A stretch of 64,000 bases of DNA from Streptomyces sulfonofaciens (lineage in GTDB: Bacteria > Actinomycetota > Actinomycetes > Streptomycetales > Streptomycetaceae): assembly GCF_014656295.1 (NCBI RefSeq), contig NZ_BNCD01000002.1, forward strand, positions 434,001-498,000, in the 5' to 3' direction. Below the pieces are notes generated by a model, which was given only the letters and a program-made list of their open reading frames with translations, was not told the origin of the DNA and ran no database searches. Positions 25,256 to 33,471 of this stretch are shown here, in pieces (positions within the stretch are counted from its first letter, which is position 1; every line of letters begins with the position of its first letter). A program made the translations under genes and the position numbers.

Positions 25256-26206
25256 TCAGACATGGGGCCTGACGAACTCGTAGCCCTTGTCGAGCAGCCG
25301 TGGCAGGTAGTCGGAGACCGCCCGCACGGTCTGGGACCGGTCGCCGCCGCCGTCGTGCTGAAGGATGATGCTGCCCGGCTCGATGCCCCGGGTGACGGCC
25401 CTCTTGATGCTGCCGATGCCCGGACGCGCCCAGTCGTTGGTGTCGATGGACCAGCCGAGCGGCTCCATGCCGAGCCTCGCGCACACGCGCAGGGACGGTG
25501 CGTCCCACTCGCCGTAGGGCGCACGGCACCAGCGCGGCGGTGCGTCGAGCACCCGCTCGATGACGTCGCTCGTCCTGCCCAGTTCGTCCTTGACCTTGCC
25601 GAGCGAGAGCGTCGTCAACTGCGGGTGCGTGTAACTGTGGTTGGCGACCACGTGCCCGCCGGCGGCGATGTCGTGCAGCAGCCGGGGGAAGGCGGCGGCG
25701 TTCTCGCCGATGACGAAGAACGTCGCCTGCACCCGGTAGGTGCGCAGCACGGCCAGTACCTGCGGGGTGAAGTCGGGATCCGGGCCGTCGTCGAAGGTCA
25801 GGGCCACGGCGCGGGCCCGGCCGGGCAGGGTGAGCTCCGCGTGGGTGCGTACCTGCGGGTGGAAGGCCGGGGTGCCGAGTGCCGAGTCGCCGGCGATCGG
25901 GCGCAGCCGGTAGGCACCCCGCCGGGCCGCCGCCGCGGGCACGGGCCCGGGGCGCGGGGCACTCGACGGCCGCCGGGGGCGTGCCGATGCGCTCTTCGCC
26001 GGGGCGCGCCGTGACGCACCGGACTTGCCGGGAGTGGCCTCGGGGCCCGCCGAGGGCGTGCCGGAGGCCGAGGCGCGTGCACGCGAAACGGTGTGGTCGG
26101 CGGGCCTGGACAGCAGGACGGCCGAGCCGGTCGCTGCCGCTGCTCCCACACCGAGAGCGCTGACCAGGAACCATCGGCGCGTATTCATATGATTATCGGA
26201 TCGCAT
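25256..26206 (-). CDS. Tat-exported polysaccharide deacetylase (NodB/CE4)
   Basis: 316 residues. Twin-arginine signal NTRRWFLVSALGVGAAAATG, then a Ser/Ala/Arg-rich linker (about 45-100). The NodB domain has all five motifs: TFDDGPDPDF (catalytic base and metal Asp), HSYTHPQL (metal His pair), RAPYGEW, DTNDWARPG and IILQHDGGG. Removes acetyl groups from peptidoglycan, chitin or xylan; which one is not readable. Start at 26206 follows GAGGAG closely (two bases); the second ATG at 26188 directly before the Tat motif is an alternative. Confidence 0.92.
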   Translation of the reverse strand: MRSDNHMNTRRWFLVSALGVGAAAATGSAVLLSRPADHTVSRARASASGTPSAGPEATPGKSGASRRAPAKSASARPRRPSSAPRPGPVPAAAARRGAYRLRPIAGDSALGTPAFHPQVRTHAELTLPGRARAVALTFDDGPDPDFTPQVLAVLRTYRVQATFFVIGENAAAFPRLLHDIAAGGHVVANHSYTHPQLTTLSLGKVKDELGRTSDVIERVLDAPPRWCRAPYGEWDAPSLRVCARLGMEPLGWSIDTNDWARPGIGSIKRAVTRGIEPGSIILQHDGGGDRSQTVRAVSDYLPRLLDKGYEFVRPHV

Positions 26207-26562
26207 TTCTCCTCGATGCCACGGAAACCGGATGTATCAGCAGTAAGGGCCTCCAACACGCCGATTTCTTCACGCCAACGGAGCAGCGGGAGGCGGCCCC
26301 GCAGCGTCTGAGGGGCCGGGGACGGCGCCACCCGCCGCCGGGAGCGCGTCGCGGGGACCGGGCCCGGCGGGCGAGACGGGGGCGGTCCTGCAGGCGGCGT
26401 GGAAGGCCGCGGGGAAGCCGCGGGGCGGCGGACCGGGATGGCGGTATCCGCCTCGACCCGGTGCCGGCCACGGCCTAGGATCGCGGTACGGCATCGCGTG
26501 CCGGTCACCGACCGGGTGAGGCATGGAGGTGCCCGTGAGATTGCCTCCGGAGGCATTCCACA
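26207..26562. other. Divergent intergenic region, deacetylase / VOC protein
   Basis: 356 bases containing the control regions of two divergent genes. Moderately AT-rich around 26180-26270, next to the deacetylase; GC-rich after. GGAGG at 26549-26553 serves the VOC gene. No gene or operator recognised. Confidence 0.3.
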
Positions 26563-26967
26563 GTGTCAGTCGAGTTGAACCACACCATCGTGCACGCCCG
26601 GGACAACCGGGAATCCGCAGAATTCCTCGCGCACATCCTGGGACTCGAGGTCGGGGCCGAGTGGGGCCCGTTCGTCCCCGTCGCCACCGCCAACGGCGTC
26701 ACGCTGGACTTCGCCAGCATCCCGCCCGAGTCCATCACCCTGCAGCACTACGCGTTCCTCGTCTCCGACGACGAGTTCGACGCGGCCTTCGAGCGGATCG
26801 AGGAGCGCGGCCTCACGTACTACGCCGATCCGCACGGCAAGCAGCCGGGGGAGATCAACCACCACCACGGCGGACGCGGCGTGTACTTCATGGATCCCGC
26901 GGGCCACGGCATGGAGATCATCACCAGGCCGTACGGCAGCCATCCCGAGCCGGCCGGGCGGTCGTAG
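26563..26967 (+). CDS. Glyoxalase/VOC-superfamily protein
   Basis: 134 residues, one VOC module pair: ELNHTIVHARDNRESAEFLA, HILGLEVG, then LQHYAFLVSDDEFD and GRGVYFMDPAGHGMEIITRPY. Metal-ligand candidates are His7 and Glu in MEI with His in QHYAF. This resembles the dioxygenase or fosfomycin-resistance-like small VOC proteins; activity not determined. GTG start with GGAGG nine bases ahead. Single-gene unit followed by two small hairpins. Confidence 0.88.
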   Translation: MSVELNHTIVHARDNRESAEFLAHILGLEVGAEWGPFVPVATANGVTLDFASIPPESITLQHYAFLVSDDEFDAAFERIEERGLTYYADPHGKQPGEINHHHGGRGVYFMDPAGHGMEIITRPYGSHPEPAGRS

Positions 26968-26999
26968 GGCAGGGGCTCCTGCCGGCCGGGCTGCCCGGC
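26968..26999 (+). terminator. Double hairpin right after the VOC stop
   Basis: Two back-to-back stems: GGCAGG-GGCT-CCTGCC (26968-26983) and GCCGGG-CTG-CCCGGC (26985-26999), directly following the TAG stop. Probable rho-independent-like terminator without T-tract. Confidence 0.45.
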
Positions 27000-27357
27000 G
27001 GTCACCCGAGCTGCGACCGGGCCGCCCCGGTCGCCGGCCGCCCGGTCGCGGGGCCGCACCCGGACGTCCGGACGTGCGGCGGTGACGTCGCCCCTGTGAG
27101 CGCACGCCCGCGTGACGGCGTCCGGTGTGAGCGCACCACCGTGCGAGCGCACCACTGTGTGACCGCGCCCCCGTGTGAGCGCACCACGACCGGACCGCCC
27201 GCCGTCCGACCCGGCGTGGCGGTCGCCGTGCCGTGGTTGTTGCGGAGATGTGAACACTCGCGTGACCGGGAATAGCAGCGGGCCGTGCCGTCCTTGCAGT
27301 TGGCGGTCACCGGGTGGACGACCGGCGCACCTCGGTGCGGGGAAGGAGAGGGAGCGG
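27000..27357. other. Intergenic region with tandem repeats upstream of quinone oxidoreductase
   Basis: 358 bases. Contains the 16-bp repeat array listed separately and, at about 27235-27285, a less GC-rich stretch (GTTGTTGCGGAGATGTGAAC) that could be the promoter of the gene at 27358. No gene seen. Confidence 0.35.
27125..27188. repeat. Four tandem copies of a 16-bp unit
   Basis: Units at 27125, 27141, 27157 and 27173 of consensus GTGTGAGCGCACCACC, head to tail without spacers; copies 1 and 4 differ only at the last base, copy 3 is most diverged. A related half copy lies at about 27095. Each unit carries a GTGnGAGCGCAC dyad. It could be an operator array or simple slippage. Confidence 0.75.
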
Positions 27358-28278
27358 ATGGGCAAGGCGTATGCGTACACCGGCTTCGGAGGCCCGGAGG
27401 TGGAGGCCTTCATCGACAGGCCGGTGCCCGAGCCCGGTGCCGGGGAACTGCTCGTCGCGGTCCGCGCCGCGGGGGTCAACCCCGTCGACTGGAAACTGCG
27501 CACCGGCTACACCAGGCCGGGCGCCGCCCCCACGGCACTGCCTGCCGTCTTCGGCAGCGAGGCCGCCGGGACCGTCGAGCGGATCGGGCCCGGCGTCGAG
27601 GGCTTCACCGTCGGGGACGCGGTCTTCGGCAGCACCATCGCCGGCGCGTACGCCGAGCACGCCCTCCTCCCGGTGGGCATCGCCGCGCACAAGCCGCAGG
27701 ACCTCTCCTTCGCGGACGCCGCGGCACTGCCCGTCGCCGCGGCCACCGCCTACGACGGTGTCCGCCAGCTCGGCCTGCCCACCGGTGCGACCCTCCTCGT
27801 CACCGGCGCGGGAGGCGGCGTGGGCGTGGCCGCCGTGCAGGTCGCCCGCGCGCAGGGGCTGCGCGTCGTCGGCGTGGCGAGCGACGGCAAGAAGGACCTT
27901 GTGACCTCGCTCGGCGCGGTGCACGTGGTCTCCGGACCTGGCCTCGCCGACCGGGTACGGGCCGCCGCGCCCGACGGCGTCGACGCCGTCTTCGACCTGG
28001 TCGGCGGTGAGGTGCTGGAGGCCGCCGCGACCCTGCTGGGCGACCGCACGAAACTCATCACCGCGGCGGACCGGGAGGGGGTGGCCCGCCTCGGCGGCTC
28101 CCCGGTGGTACGCGCCCGCACCGCCGCCGTGCTCGACGAGGTCGCGGCCCTGGCCGTCAGCGGCGTGCTGCGGCCGCACGTGACGGCCGTCTTCCCGCTG
28201 GAGCGGGCCGCCGAGGCGCTGCGCGCGGTCGAGGAAGGGCACGCACGCGGCAAGGTCGTCATCGAGGTGGGTGCGTGA
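27358..28278 (+). CDS. NADPH:quinone oxidoreductase-like MDR protein
   Basis: 306 residues, zinc-free medium-chain reductase: AYAYTGFGGPEVEAF, AAGVNPVDWKLR, FGSEAAGTVERIGPGVEGF, nucleotide loop LVTGAGGGVGVAAVQ and FDLVGGE. GGAAGGAGAGGGAG precedes the ATG. It overlaps the GNAT gene by GTGA. Probably reduces quinones or enones with NADPH. The MarR gene convergent with this pair may control it. Confidence 0.93.
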   Translation: MGKAYAYTGFGGPEVEAFIDRPVPEPGAGELLVAVRAAGVNPVDWKLRTGYTRPGAAPTALPAVFGSEAAGTVERIGPGVEGFTVGDAVFGSTIAGAYAEHALLPVGIAAHKPQDLSFADAAALPVAAATAYDGVRQLGLPTGATLLVTGAGGGVGVAAVQVARAQGLRVVGVASDGKKDLVTSLGAVHVVSGPGLADRVRAAAPDGVDAVFDLVGGEVLEAAATLLGDRTKLITAADREGVARLGGSPVVRARTAAVLDEVAALAVSGVLRPHVTAVFPLERAAEALRAVEEGHARGKVVIEVGA

Positions 28279-29000
28279 CCGCCGGACACCGCCCGCATCC
28301 TCTGGACAATCCGGCGCACGGCGCGCTGACCGGGGCGCACGCACACTTCGCGGAGCGCAGGGGACGCGTGCTGCGCTACCAGGTGGACGTGTCGACCTGG
28401 CTCGCCCTGCCCGACGACCCGGGCCCGCGGGACTGGGCCGACCTCGCCGCGCTCGCGGGACCGGGTGCCGACGTGGCACTGCCCGGGGTGCGGGCGCCCC
28501 TGCCCCCCGACTGGCAGGTGACGTCCACGGTGCCCGGTGTGCAACTCGTCGACGACGGCGTCGAAGCCGCCCCCGACGAGGAGGCCAGGCGTCTCACGGT
28601 GGCCGACGTGCCCCGGATGCTGGACCTGGTGGCACGCACGGAGCCGGGCCCGTTCAGGCGGCGCACCATAGAACTCGGCACCTACCTGGGCATCCACCGG
28701 CAGGGCCGGCTGGTCGCGATGGCGGGGGAGCGGCTGCACCCGCCCGGCTGGACGGAGATCAGTGCCGTCTGCACCGACCCGGATTTCCGCGGCCAGGGCC
28801 TGGCGACCCGGTTGATCCGGGCGGTGGCCGCAGGGATCAGGGACCGCGGTGAGACGCCGTTCCTGCACACCGGGGCCCACAACGCCACGGCCCTGCGGCT
28901 CTACGAGTCGCTCGGCTTCCGGCTGCGCCGCACCACGGTGTTCCTCAGTGCGCGGACCCCGCAGGCCGCGCCCGACCGGCGCACGCCCGAGGTGGTCTGA
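28275..29000 (+). CDS. GNAT-family N-acetyltransferase
   Basis: 241 residues with the acetyl-CoA-binding GNAT fold in the C-terminal half: WTEISAVCTDPDFRGQGLAT (motif A, RGQGLA) and HNATALRLYESLGFRLRRTT (motif B). The N-terminal half (ARRLTVADVPRMLDLVARTE) belongs to the FR47-like type. GTG start overlaps the upstream oxidoreductase stop, so the two are co-translated. Acceptor substrate unknown. Confidence 0.92.
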   Translation: MTAGHRPHPLDNPAHGALTGAHAHFAERRGRVLRYQVDVSTWLALPDDPGPRDWADLAALAGPGADVALPGVRAPLPPDWQVTSTVPGVQLVDDGVEAAPDEEARRLTVADVPRMLDLVARTEPGPFRRRTIELGTYLGIHRQGRLVAMAGERLHPPGWTEISAVCTDPDFRGQGLATRLIRAVAAGIRDRGETPFLHTGAHNATALRLYESLGFRLRRTTVFLSARTPQAAPDRRTPEVV

Positions 29001-29011
29001 CGCGGACGGGG

Positions 29012-29033
29012 AGCCCCCGGCCGCACCGGGGCT
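29012..29033. terminator. Terminator-like hairpin between convergent GNAT and MarR genes
   Basis: AGCCCC(C)GG pairs with CCGGGGCT (29026-29033), with one bulged C, in the 51-base gap between the two stops. Modest stability; placed by context. Confidence 0.4.
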
Positions 29034-29051
29034 TGCCGCCCTCCCGCCGGG

Positions 29052-29552
29052 TCATCCCTCGCCGGCGCCGCCGTCCCGCCGGGTCTCCTGCTGCGGGTCG
29101 TGGCCGTTGTACCGCTCCAGGAACGCGGCGAACGCCATGAGGTCGGCCCGCGGCCAGTCGGCCAGGCGCGCGTCGAAGGCGGCCCTGCGGCTCTCGGTGA
29201 CCTCGGCGAGGACGGCGGTGCCCTTCTCGGTGAGGTCGAGCACCTGGCCGCGGTGGTCGCCGGGGTCCACCTCGCGGCGCACCAGGCCGCACCGCTCCAG
29301 GGCCGCCACCTGCCTGCTCACGGTCGACTTGTCGAGGGCGTAGTGGGCGGCCAGGTCCGTGGCCCGGCAGCCGTCGCGCTCCTCCAGGTGGCTCAGCAGG
29401 GTGTACGCGACGAAGGAAAGCTGCGGGTGCATCCGCCCGGCCAGGGCGCGGGCCCGCCGGGCGAAGGCCGTCAGCTCCCGGTGGATGACCTCGACGGCCT
29501 CCTCCTCGGCACGCTCCGCCGAGATCCCCTCGGCACGCTCCACAGCCGTCAC
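29052..29552 (-). CDS. MarR-family transcriptional regulator
   Basis: About 166 residues. Winged-helix MarR fold: LSFVAYTLLSHLEERDGCRA, TDLAAHYALDKSTVSRQVAA, LERCGLVRREVDPGDHRGQV. GTG at 29552 chosen because GGAGGG lies six bases ahead and because a palindrome sits just upstream at 29600-29614; the longer reading from ATG at 29606 would place that operator inside the start codon. Probably autoregulatory. Nearby candidate targets are the oxidoreductase-GNAT pair and the small gene at 29685. Confidence 0.88.
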   Translation of the reverse strand: MTAVERAEGISAERAEEEAVEVIHRELTAFARRARALAGRMHPQLSFVAYTLLSHLEERDGCRATDLAAHYALDKSTVSRQVAALERCGLVRREVDPGDHRGQVLDLTEKGTAVLAEVTESRRAAFDARLADWPRADLMAFAAFLERYNGHDPQQETRRDGGAGEG

Positions 29553-29599
29553 GACGCTCCCTCCCGCCGGCGCGCCCGCCGCGCCCGCCATCCGGTTCA

Positions 29600-29614
29600 G
29601 TTGCATAATACAAC
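29600..29614. promoter_or_regulatory. MarR-type operator palindrome
   Basis: GTTGCATAATACAAC: a 15-bp near-perfect dyad (one mismatched pair) in an otherwise GC-rich region, 48 bases upstream of the chosen MarR start. Size, AT-rich centre and position fit an autoregulatory MarR site overlapping the promoter. Confidence 0.55.
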
Positions 29615-29684
29615 CTTTGTGTCCCTGGGTAGACCCGCGACGACCGGGCGAGCGCCGCGCGGACGGGCGCCCCCGCCCCGGCGC

Positions 29685-29954
29685 TCAGTGCTCGGCCGGT
29701 TCGCTGACCACCTCCGCCACCCACCCGTAGGGCAGCTCGCCGCCGTCGACGGTGATCGCCTCGACCGCACCGGTCCGCGGGTCGATCTCCGCCTGCACAC
29801 CGTGGCCGCTGTACCGCGGGAAGCCGGACACACCGAGGTCGCCCGTCGCCTCCACGGTGACGGTCCGCAGGCTGTTGCCGTGGTCCGGCCGGCCCTCGGC
29901 ATCCGCCAGCCGGGGCTTGAGGGCCACGGTGTGGCGGCGGGGCGTGACGGTCAT
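29685..29954 (-). CDS. Small conserved-looking protein of unknown function
   Basis: 89 residues starting MTVTPRRHTVALKPRLADAE and ending YGWVAEVVSEPAEH. Balanced composition with alternating hydrophobic positions (LRTVTVEATGDLGV, VQAEIDPRTGAVEAITVDGG) suggests a small beta-rich cytoplasmic domain. No signal or membrane segment. I do not recognise the family. It lies in the same direction as, and upstream of, the MarR gene, separated by the palindrome. Confidence 0.6.
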   Translation of the reverse strand: MTVTPRRHTVALKPRLADAEGRPDHGNSLRTVTVEATGDLGVSGFPRYSGHGVQAEIDPRTGAVEAITVDGGELPYGWVAEVVSEPAEH

Positions 29955-30005
29955 GATCCCGAGGGTATGTCCGGGCACCACCCGCCGCCCACCCCGCCGC
30001 ACCGC

Positions 30006-31121
30006 TCAGGAGCCCCCGCGCACCAGCGTGGCGACCGTCGGATCCCAGTCCGCGGGCAGCGGGGCCGGTGGCAGGATCCGGCTCGCCGGTGTGCTGAACT
30101 CGCCCCGTGCCGCCGACTCGTCCACCGCCGTCATGGTCTGCAGCACATGCAGGGCCAGCGTGCCCGACGCCCGGTGCGGCCATCCGCCGCGTATCGCCCG
30201 TGCCATGTCGAGCACCCCGAGGCCCCGCCCGTCGGTGCGGCCGGTCACCGGCAGCTCGCGCCAGCTCTTCGCACCGTTCGCCCGCACCCGCAGCGGACCG
30301 CCGAACGCGCTGGGGTCGGGCACGCTGAGCATGCCCTCAGTGCCCGTGATGTCGAACTGCACACGGGGCAGCGCCGAGTCGAAGCTGAACGTCGAGTTGG
30401 ACGTCGCCCCCGAGGCGAACTCCAGCAGCGCGCAGACGTGCGTGGGCACCGTGACGGGGAAGGTCTGCCCCGCCTTGGGCCCCGAGCCGACCGTGCGTTC
30501 CAGGCGGGCCCTGGTCGCCGTGGCCCCGACCCTGGTCACCCCGCCGAACAGCGCCACCAGGGCGGTCAGGTAGTTGGGGCCGAGGTCGAACAGCGGGCCG
30601 GCGCCCTGCTGGTAAAGGAACGCGGGATCGGGGTGCCAGGACTCCGGACCGAGGCCCTGCGTGACGGTCGTCGCCGCCACCGGGGTGCCTATGTGGCCCG
30701 CCTGCACGGCGCGCAGGGCGGACTGCAGGCCGGCACCCAGGAAGGTGTCCGGGGCGTTGCCGACCAGCAGCGCCCGCTCGGACGCCTCGGCGAGCAGCTT
30801 CTCCGCCTCGCTCGGGGTGAGGGTGATCGGCTTCTCGCCGTATACGTGCTTGCCCGCCCGCAGCGCCGCCGTCGCCACCTGGCCGTGGGCGGCCGGCACG
30901 GTGAGGTTGACGACCAGCTCGACCTCGGGCACCGAGAGCGCGGTGGCCAGGTCGCCGGAGACGGGCACGTCGTAGGCGCGGGCCGCGGCCAGGGCCCGCG
31001 AGGGGTCCAGGTCCGCGACCGCGAGCAGCCGCACGTCGGGAAAGCGGCTCAGGGTACTCAGGTACTGCTTGCTGATGACACCCGCGCCGACGACGGCGAC
31101 ACCGACGGGACCCCTGTTCAT
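30006..31121 (-). CDS. Gfo/Idh/MocA-family oxidoreductase
   Basis: 371 residues. N-terminal Rossmann domain (VGVAVVGAGVISKQYLSTL; VVNLTVPAAHGQVATAALRAGKH), the family EKP motif in VYGEKPITL, and C-terminal substrate domain with DLGPNYLTALVALFGG. NAD(P)-dependent sugar or inositol dehydrogenase. Overlaps the isomerase gene by ATGA, with GGAGG ahead. The pair suggests oxidation of a sugar or cyclitol after isomerisation; substrate unknown. Confidence 0.92.
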   Translation of the reverse strand: MNRGPVGVAVVGAGVISKQYLSTLSRFPDVRLLAVADLDPSRALAAARAYDVPVSGDLATALSVPEVELVVNLTVPAAHGQVATAALRAGKHVYGEKPITLTPSEAEKLLAEASERALLVGNAPDTFLGAGLQSALRAVQAGHIGTPVAATTVTQGLGPESWHPDPAFLYQQGAGPLFDLGPNYLTALVALFGGVTRVGATATRARLERTVGSGPKAGQTFPVTVPTHVCALLEFASGATSNSTFSFDSALPRVQFDITGTEGMLSVPDPSAFGGPLRVRANGAKSWRELPVTGRTDGRGLGVLDMARAIRGGWPHRASGTLALHVLQTMTAVDESAARGEFSTPASRILPPAPLPADWDPTVATLVRGGS

Positions 31122-31867
31122 GCGGCCTCCAGGGCGGACACGTAGGCGCGGCTCGCCGCCAGCTCCGCGAACGGGTCGCCCGCGCACGCGTCGAACTCGA
31201 CGATGCGCCAGGCGTCAGGTGCGGCCGCCAGTATCTCCGGCACCGGCATGGTGCCGCCGCCCACCGCCACGTTCGGCTCGCCCTTGACACCCGGGCCGTC
31301 CTTGATGTGCAGGGCGCGCACCCGGTCGCCGAGGCGGCGCAGTAGGCCGGGCACCTCGGCCCCGCCCACCGCCGCCCAGTAGGTGTCGATTTCGAGGAAG
31401 ACGGCGGGGTCCAGGAGGTCGGCCAGTACCTCGATGGCGTGCAGACCGCCGAGCCGGGGCTCGATCTCCCACCAGTGGTTGTGGTAGCCGAGGCGCAGCC
31501 CCCGCTCGGCGGCCCGGGCGGACAACCGGTTGAGCAGGGCGGCGGCGCGGGCCAGGCCGTCGCGGCCGGTGAAGTCCTCGTGCGGGATGCCTGCGGGGAC
31601 GATGGCGTCCGTGGCGCCGAGCAGGGCGACGGCGTCCAGGACGCGGTCGGGGTCGTGGCCTGGGTCCACCAACTGGCGCACGTGCACGCCGGAGACGGCG
31701 AGCCCGAGGTCGTCCAGCCGGCTGCGCAGCCCCTGCGGGTCGGTGAGCACGTCGAACGGTTCCACCGCGCCGAAGCCCATTCCGGCGAGGCGGGCCAGCG
31801 TGCCGTCGCGGTCGGCGGCGAGCTGATTCCGTACGGAGTACAGCTGAACGCTGAGCGGTCGTGGCAT
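31118..31867 (-). CDS. Sugar phosphate isomerase/epimerase (xylose isomerase-like TIM barrel)
   Basis: 249 residues. Short AP-endonuclease-2/xylose-isomerase barrel: LSVQLYSVRNQLAADRDGTL, metal-site segments LGYHNHWWEIE, VFLEIDTYW, VRALHIKDG and IVEFDACAG. First gene of a two-gene operon with the dehydrogenase that follows. GGAGGGGG precedes the ATG. Cytoplasmic. Confidence 0.9.
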   Translation of the reverse strand: MPRPLSVQLYSVRNQLAADRDGTLARLAGMGFGAVEPFDVLTDPQGLRSRLDDLGLAVSGVHVRQLVDPGHDPDRVLDAVALLGATDAIVPAGIPHEDFTGRDGLARAAALLNRLSARAAERGLRLGYHNHWWEIEPRLGGLHAIEVLADLLDPAVFLEIDTYWAAVGGAEVPGLLRRLGDRVRALHIKDGPGVKGEPNVAVGGGTMPVPEILAAAPDAWRIVEFDACAGDPFAELAASRAYVSALEAA

Positions 31868-32099
31868 GAGCCCCCTCCTGTCGTCCTGGAGGAAGGTAAT
31901 GCCCGGCCTCTCCTCTGCCAATGACCCGATTCCAGCCATGCCGGGCTTTTCCGGGCACACCGGGGCGCCCGGATGCACAAGAACGCGCACGGGCCGCTAC
32001 GGGCGCCCTGGGAGCCGGCGTGCGGGCACGGGAGCGGCCGCCGCATCCGAGGGGGCTCCGGCCGTTTGCGCGGAGCGGGGCGGTCCCGGGCACACGCAC

Positions 32100-32139
32100 G
32101 GCTGCCGTCCGCCCGAGCGGGTTCGGACGGACGGCAGCC
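32100..32139 (-). terminator. Terminator of the secreted-protein gene
   Basis: Twelve-bp perfect inverted repeat GGCTGCCGTCCG/CGGACGGCAGCC with a 16-base loop that can pair further, 24 bases beyond the stop of the minus-strand gene at 32163. Confidence 0.6.
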
Positions 32140-32162
32140 GGCACGGGCGGGGACCCGGCGGT

Positions 32163-32735
32163 TCAGGCGCGCCGCTGGGTACGGCGACGGCGCAGGTACC
32201 AGGCCCCACCGCCCACCGCCCCGGCCACCAGGGTGCTGCCGATGGCGAGGGTGAGCGTGCTGTAGTCCGTCGACCCGCCGCCCACGCCGCCCTGCACACC
32301 GAGCGGCGGAGAGGCGGTGGGGGTGATCGTCACGGGCGGCGTGGTGGGAGGTCGGGTGGTGGGCAGGGGGGAGATGGTGGCCGGGGCCGTGGTGGCGCCG
32401 TTGGCGACGTGCACCGTGCCGGTGCCCGCGGTGGTGCCGTCGCTGCACATCACGATGACGGTGTGCGAGCCGGACGAGACGTTCGACCACGAGGCGCTCT
32501 GGCTGGTCCCCGAGCTCAGCATGGCCTGCCGGCCCTGGGCGAAGATGGCCTGCCCGCTCGACAGCAGCGAGGCGTTCCCGCCGTGCGGGCAGGCCGAGGT
32601 GGCGACCCGTACGGTCGAGCCGGTGGCGGACACGTTGACCCCCACCGCGGACGCTGTCTCCGCGGCCAGGGTGAGCGGCAGGGCGAGCGCGGCCGCGGTC
32701 AGGCCGGATCGGACGACTATCTGAGTAGTACGCAT
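32163..32735 (-). CDS. Secreted, C-terminally membrane-anchored surface protein
   Basis: 190 residues. Signal peptide (RTTQIVVRSGLTAAALALPL, cleavage after ASA near 30), extracellular domain with two Cys (about 49 and 96) likely forming a disulfide, a Pro/Thr stalk (TTRPPTTPPVTITPTASPP), and a C-terminal hydrophobic helix followed by RRRRTQRRA. No LPxTG or LAxTG sortase motif is present before the helix, so it is probably held by the helix. GGAGGGC seven bases before the ATG. Function unknown; such proteins are common in Streptomyces envelopes. Confidence 0.85.
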   Translation of the reverse strand: MRTTQIVVRSGLTAAALALPLTLAAETASAVGVNVSATGSTVRVATSACPHGGNASLLSSGQAIFAQGRQAMLSSGTSQSASWSNVSSGSHTVIVMCSDGTTAGTGTVHVANGATTAPATISPLPTTRPPTTPPVTITPTASPPLGVQGGVGGGSTDYSTLTLAIGSTLVAGAVGGGAWYLRRRRTQRRA

Positions 32736-32997
32736 AGGATTGCCCTCCGGCTGCACGGTTGGCGGTACATCCCATGCGCCGCCGGAATCGGGAGAACCGT
32801 GCTGCCTACGACGAGCCAAAGCGCCCCGGGCGCGCCCCGCATGCCGACCGCCCCCGTGAGGGTGACGGGGTCCCTCGGACGGCGCACCAGGGCTTGCGCC
32901 CGCACCGTGCCGCCTGTCAAACGGTGCGGCGGTCCGCGGTGCCGGGTGGGCGACGGGCGCCGGCCGCCCGAGCCGCGGTGCCGGCCCGCCCCCGGGC

Positions 32998-33471
32998 TCA
33001 CTCCTTGCGGTAGTCGTACGCCTCCGTGGCCGCTGCCGCGACCGCGTCGAGCGGAGCGCCCGCGGAAGCGGTGACCATGGCCGCGATCGCGCCCTCCACG
33101 AACGGTGCGTCGATCAGCCGGGTGTGCTCCGGAAGGTCCTCGCCCTCCGCGATGAGCGCCTTCACCGTGAGCACCGCACTGCCCAGGTCCGCCAGCACGG
33201 CCACCCCGGCGCCCCGGTCGACCTGCGCCGCGGCGGCCGCGATCAGCTCCGCACTGGTGCCCATGCCGCCGCCCTCGGTGCCGCCCGCGGGAGCCACGGG
33301 CGCCGTGGCGCCGCCGCCCGCGAGGCCCACCGCCAGCTCCGCGACGGCGGATGCCACCGTGGCGCTGTGCGAGACCAGCACGATGCCGACCTGCCCCGTG
33401 CCCTCGCCCGGGGCGTCCGGGCCCGGGGCCGGCGGCCGCTGCCCGCCCGTCGTGCCGCCCGCCTCACTCAC
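32998..33471 (-). CDS. dhaM: PTS-dependent dihydroxyacetone kinase, phosphotransferase subunit
   Basis: 157 residues with an EIIA-mannose-like domain: GIVLVSHSATVASAVAEL (active-site His in the SHS) and VAVLADLGSAVLTVKALI. It has a Gly/Pro-rich N-terminal extension of about 27 residues. It lacks the HPr and EI-like domains of long enteric DhaM. GTG start overlaps dhaL by eight bases. Passes phosphate from the PTS to DhaL-ADP. Confidence 0.92.
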   Translation of the reverse strand: MSEAGGTTGGQRPPAPGPDAPGEGTGQVGIVLVSHSATVASAVAELAVGLAGGGATAPVAPAGGTEGGGMGTSAELIAAAAAQVDRGAGVAVLADLGSAVLTVKALIAEGEDLPEHTRLIDAPFVEGAIAAMVTASAGAPLDAVAAAATEAYDYRKE

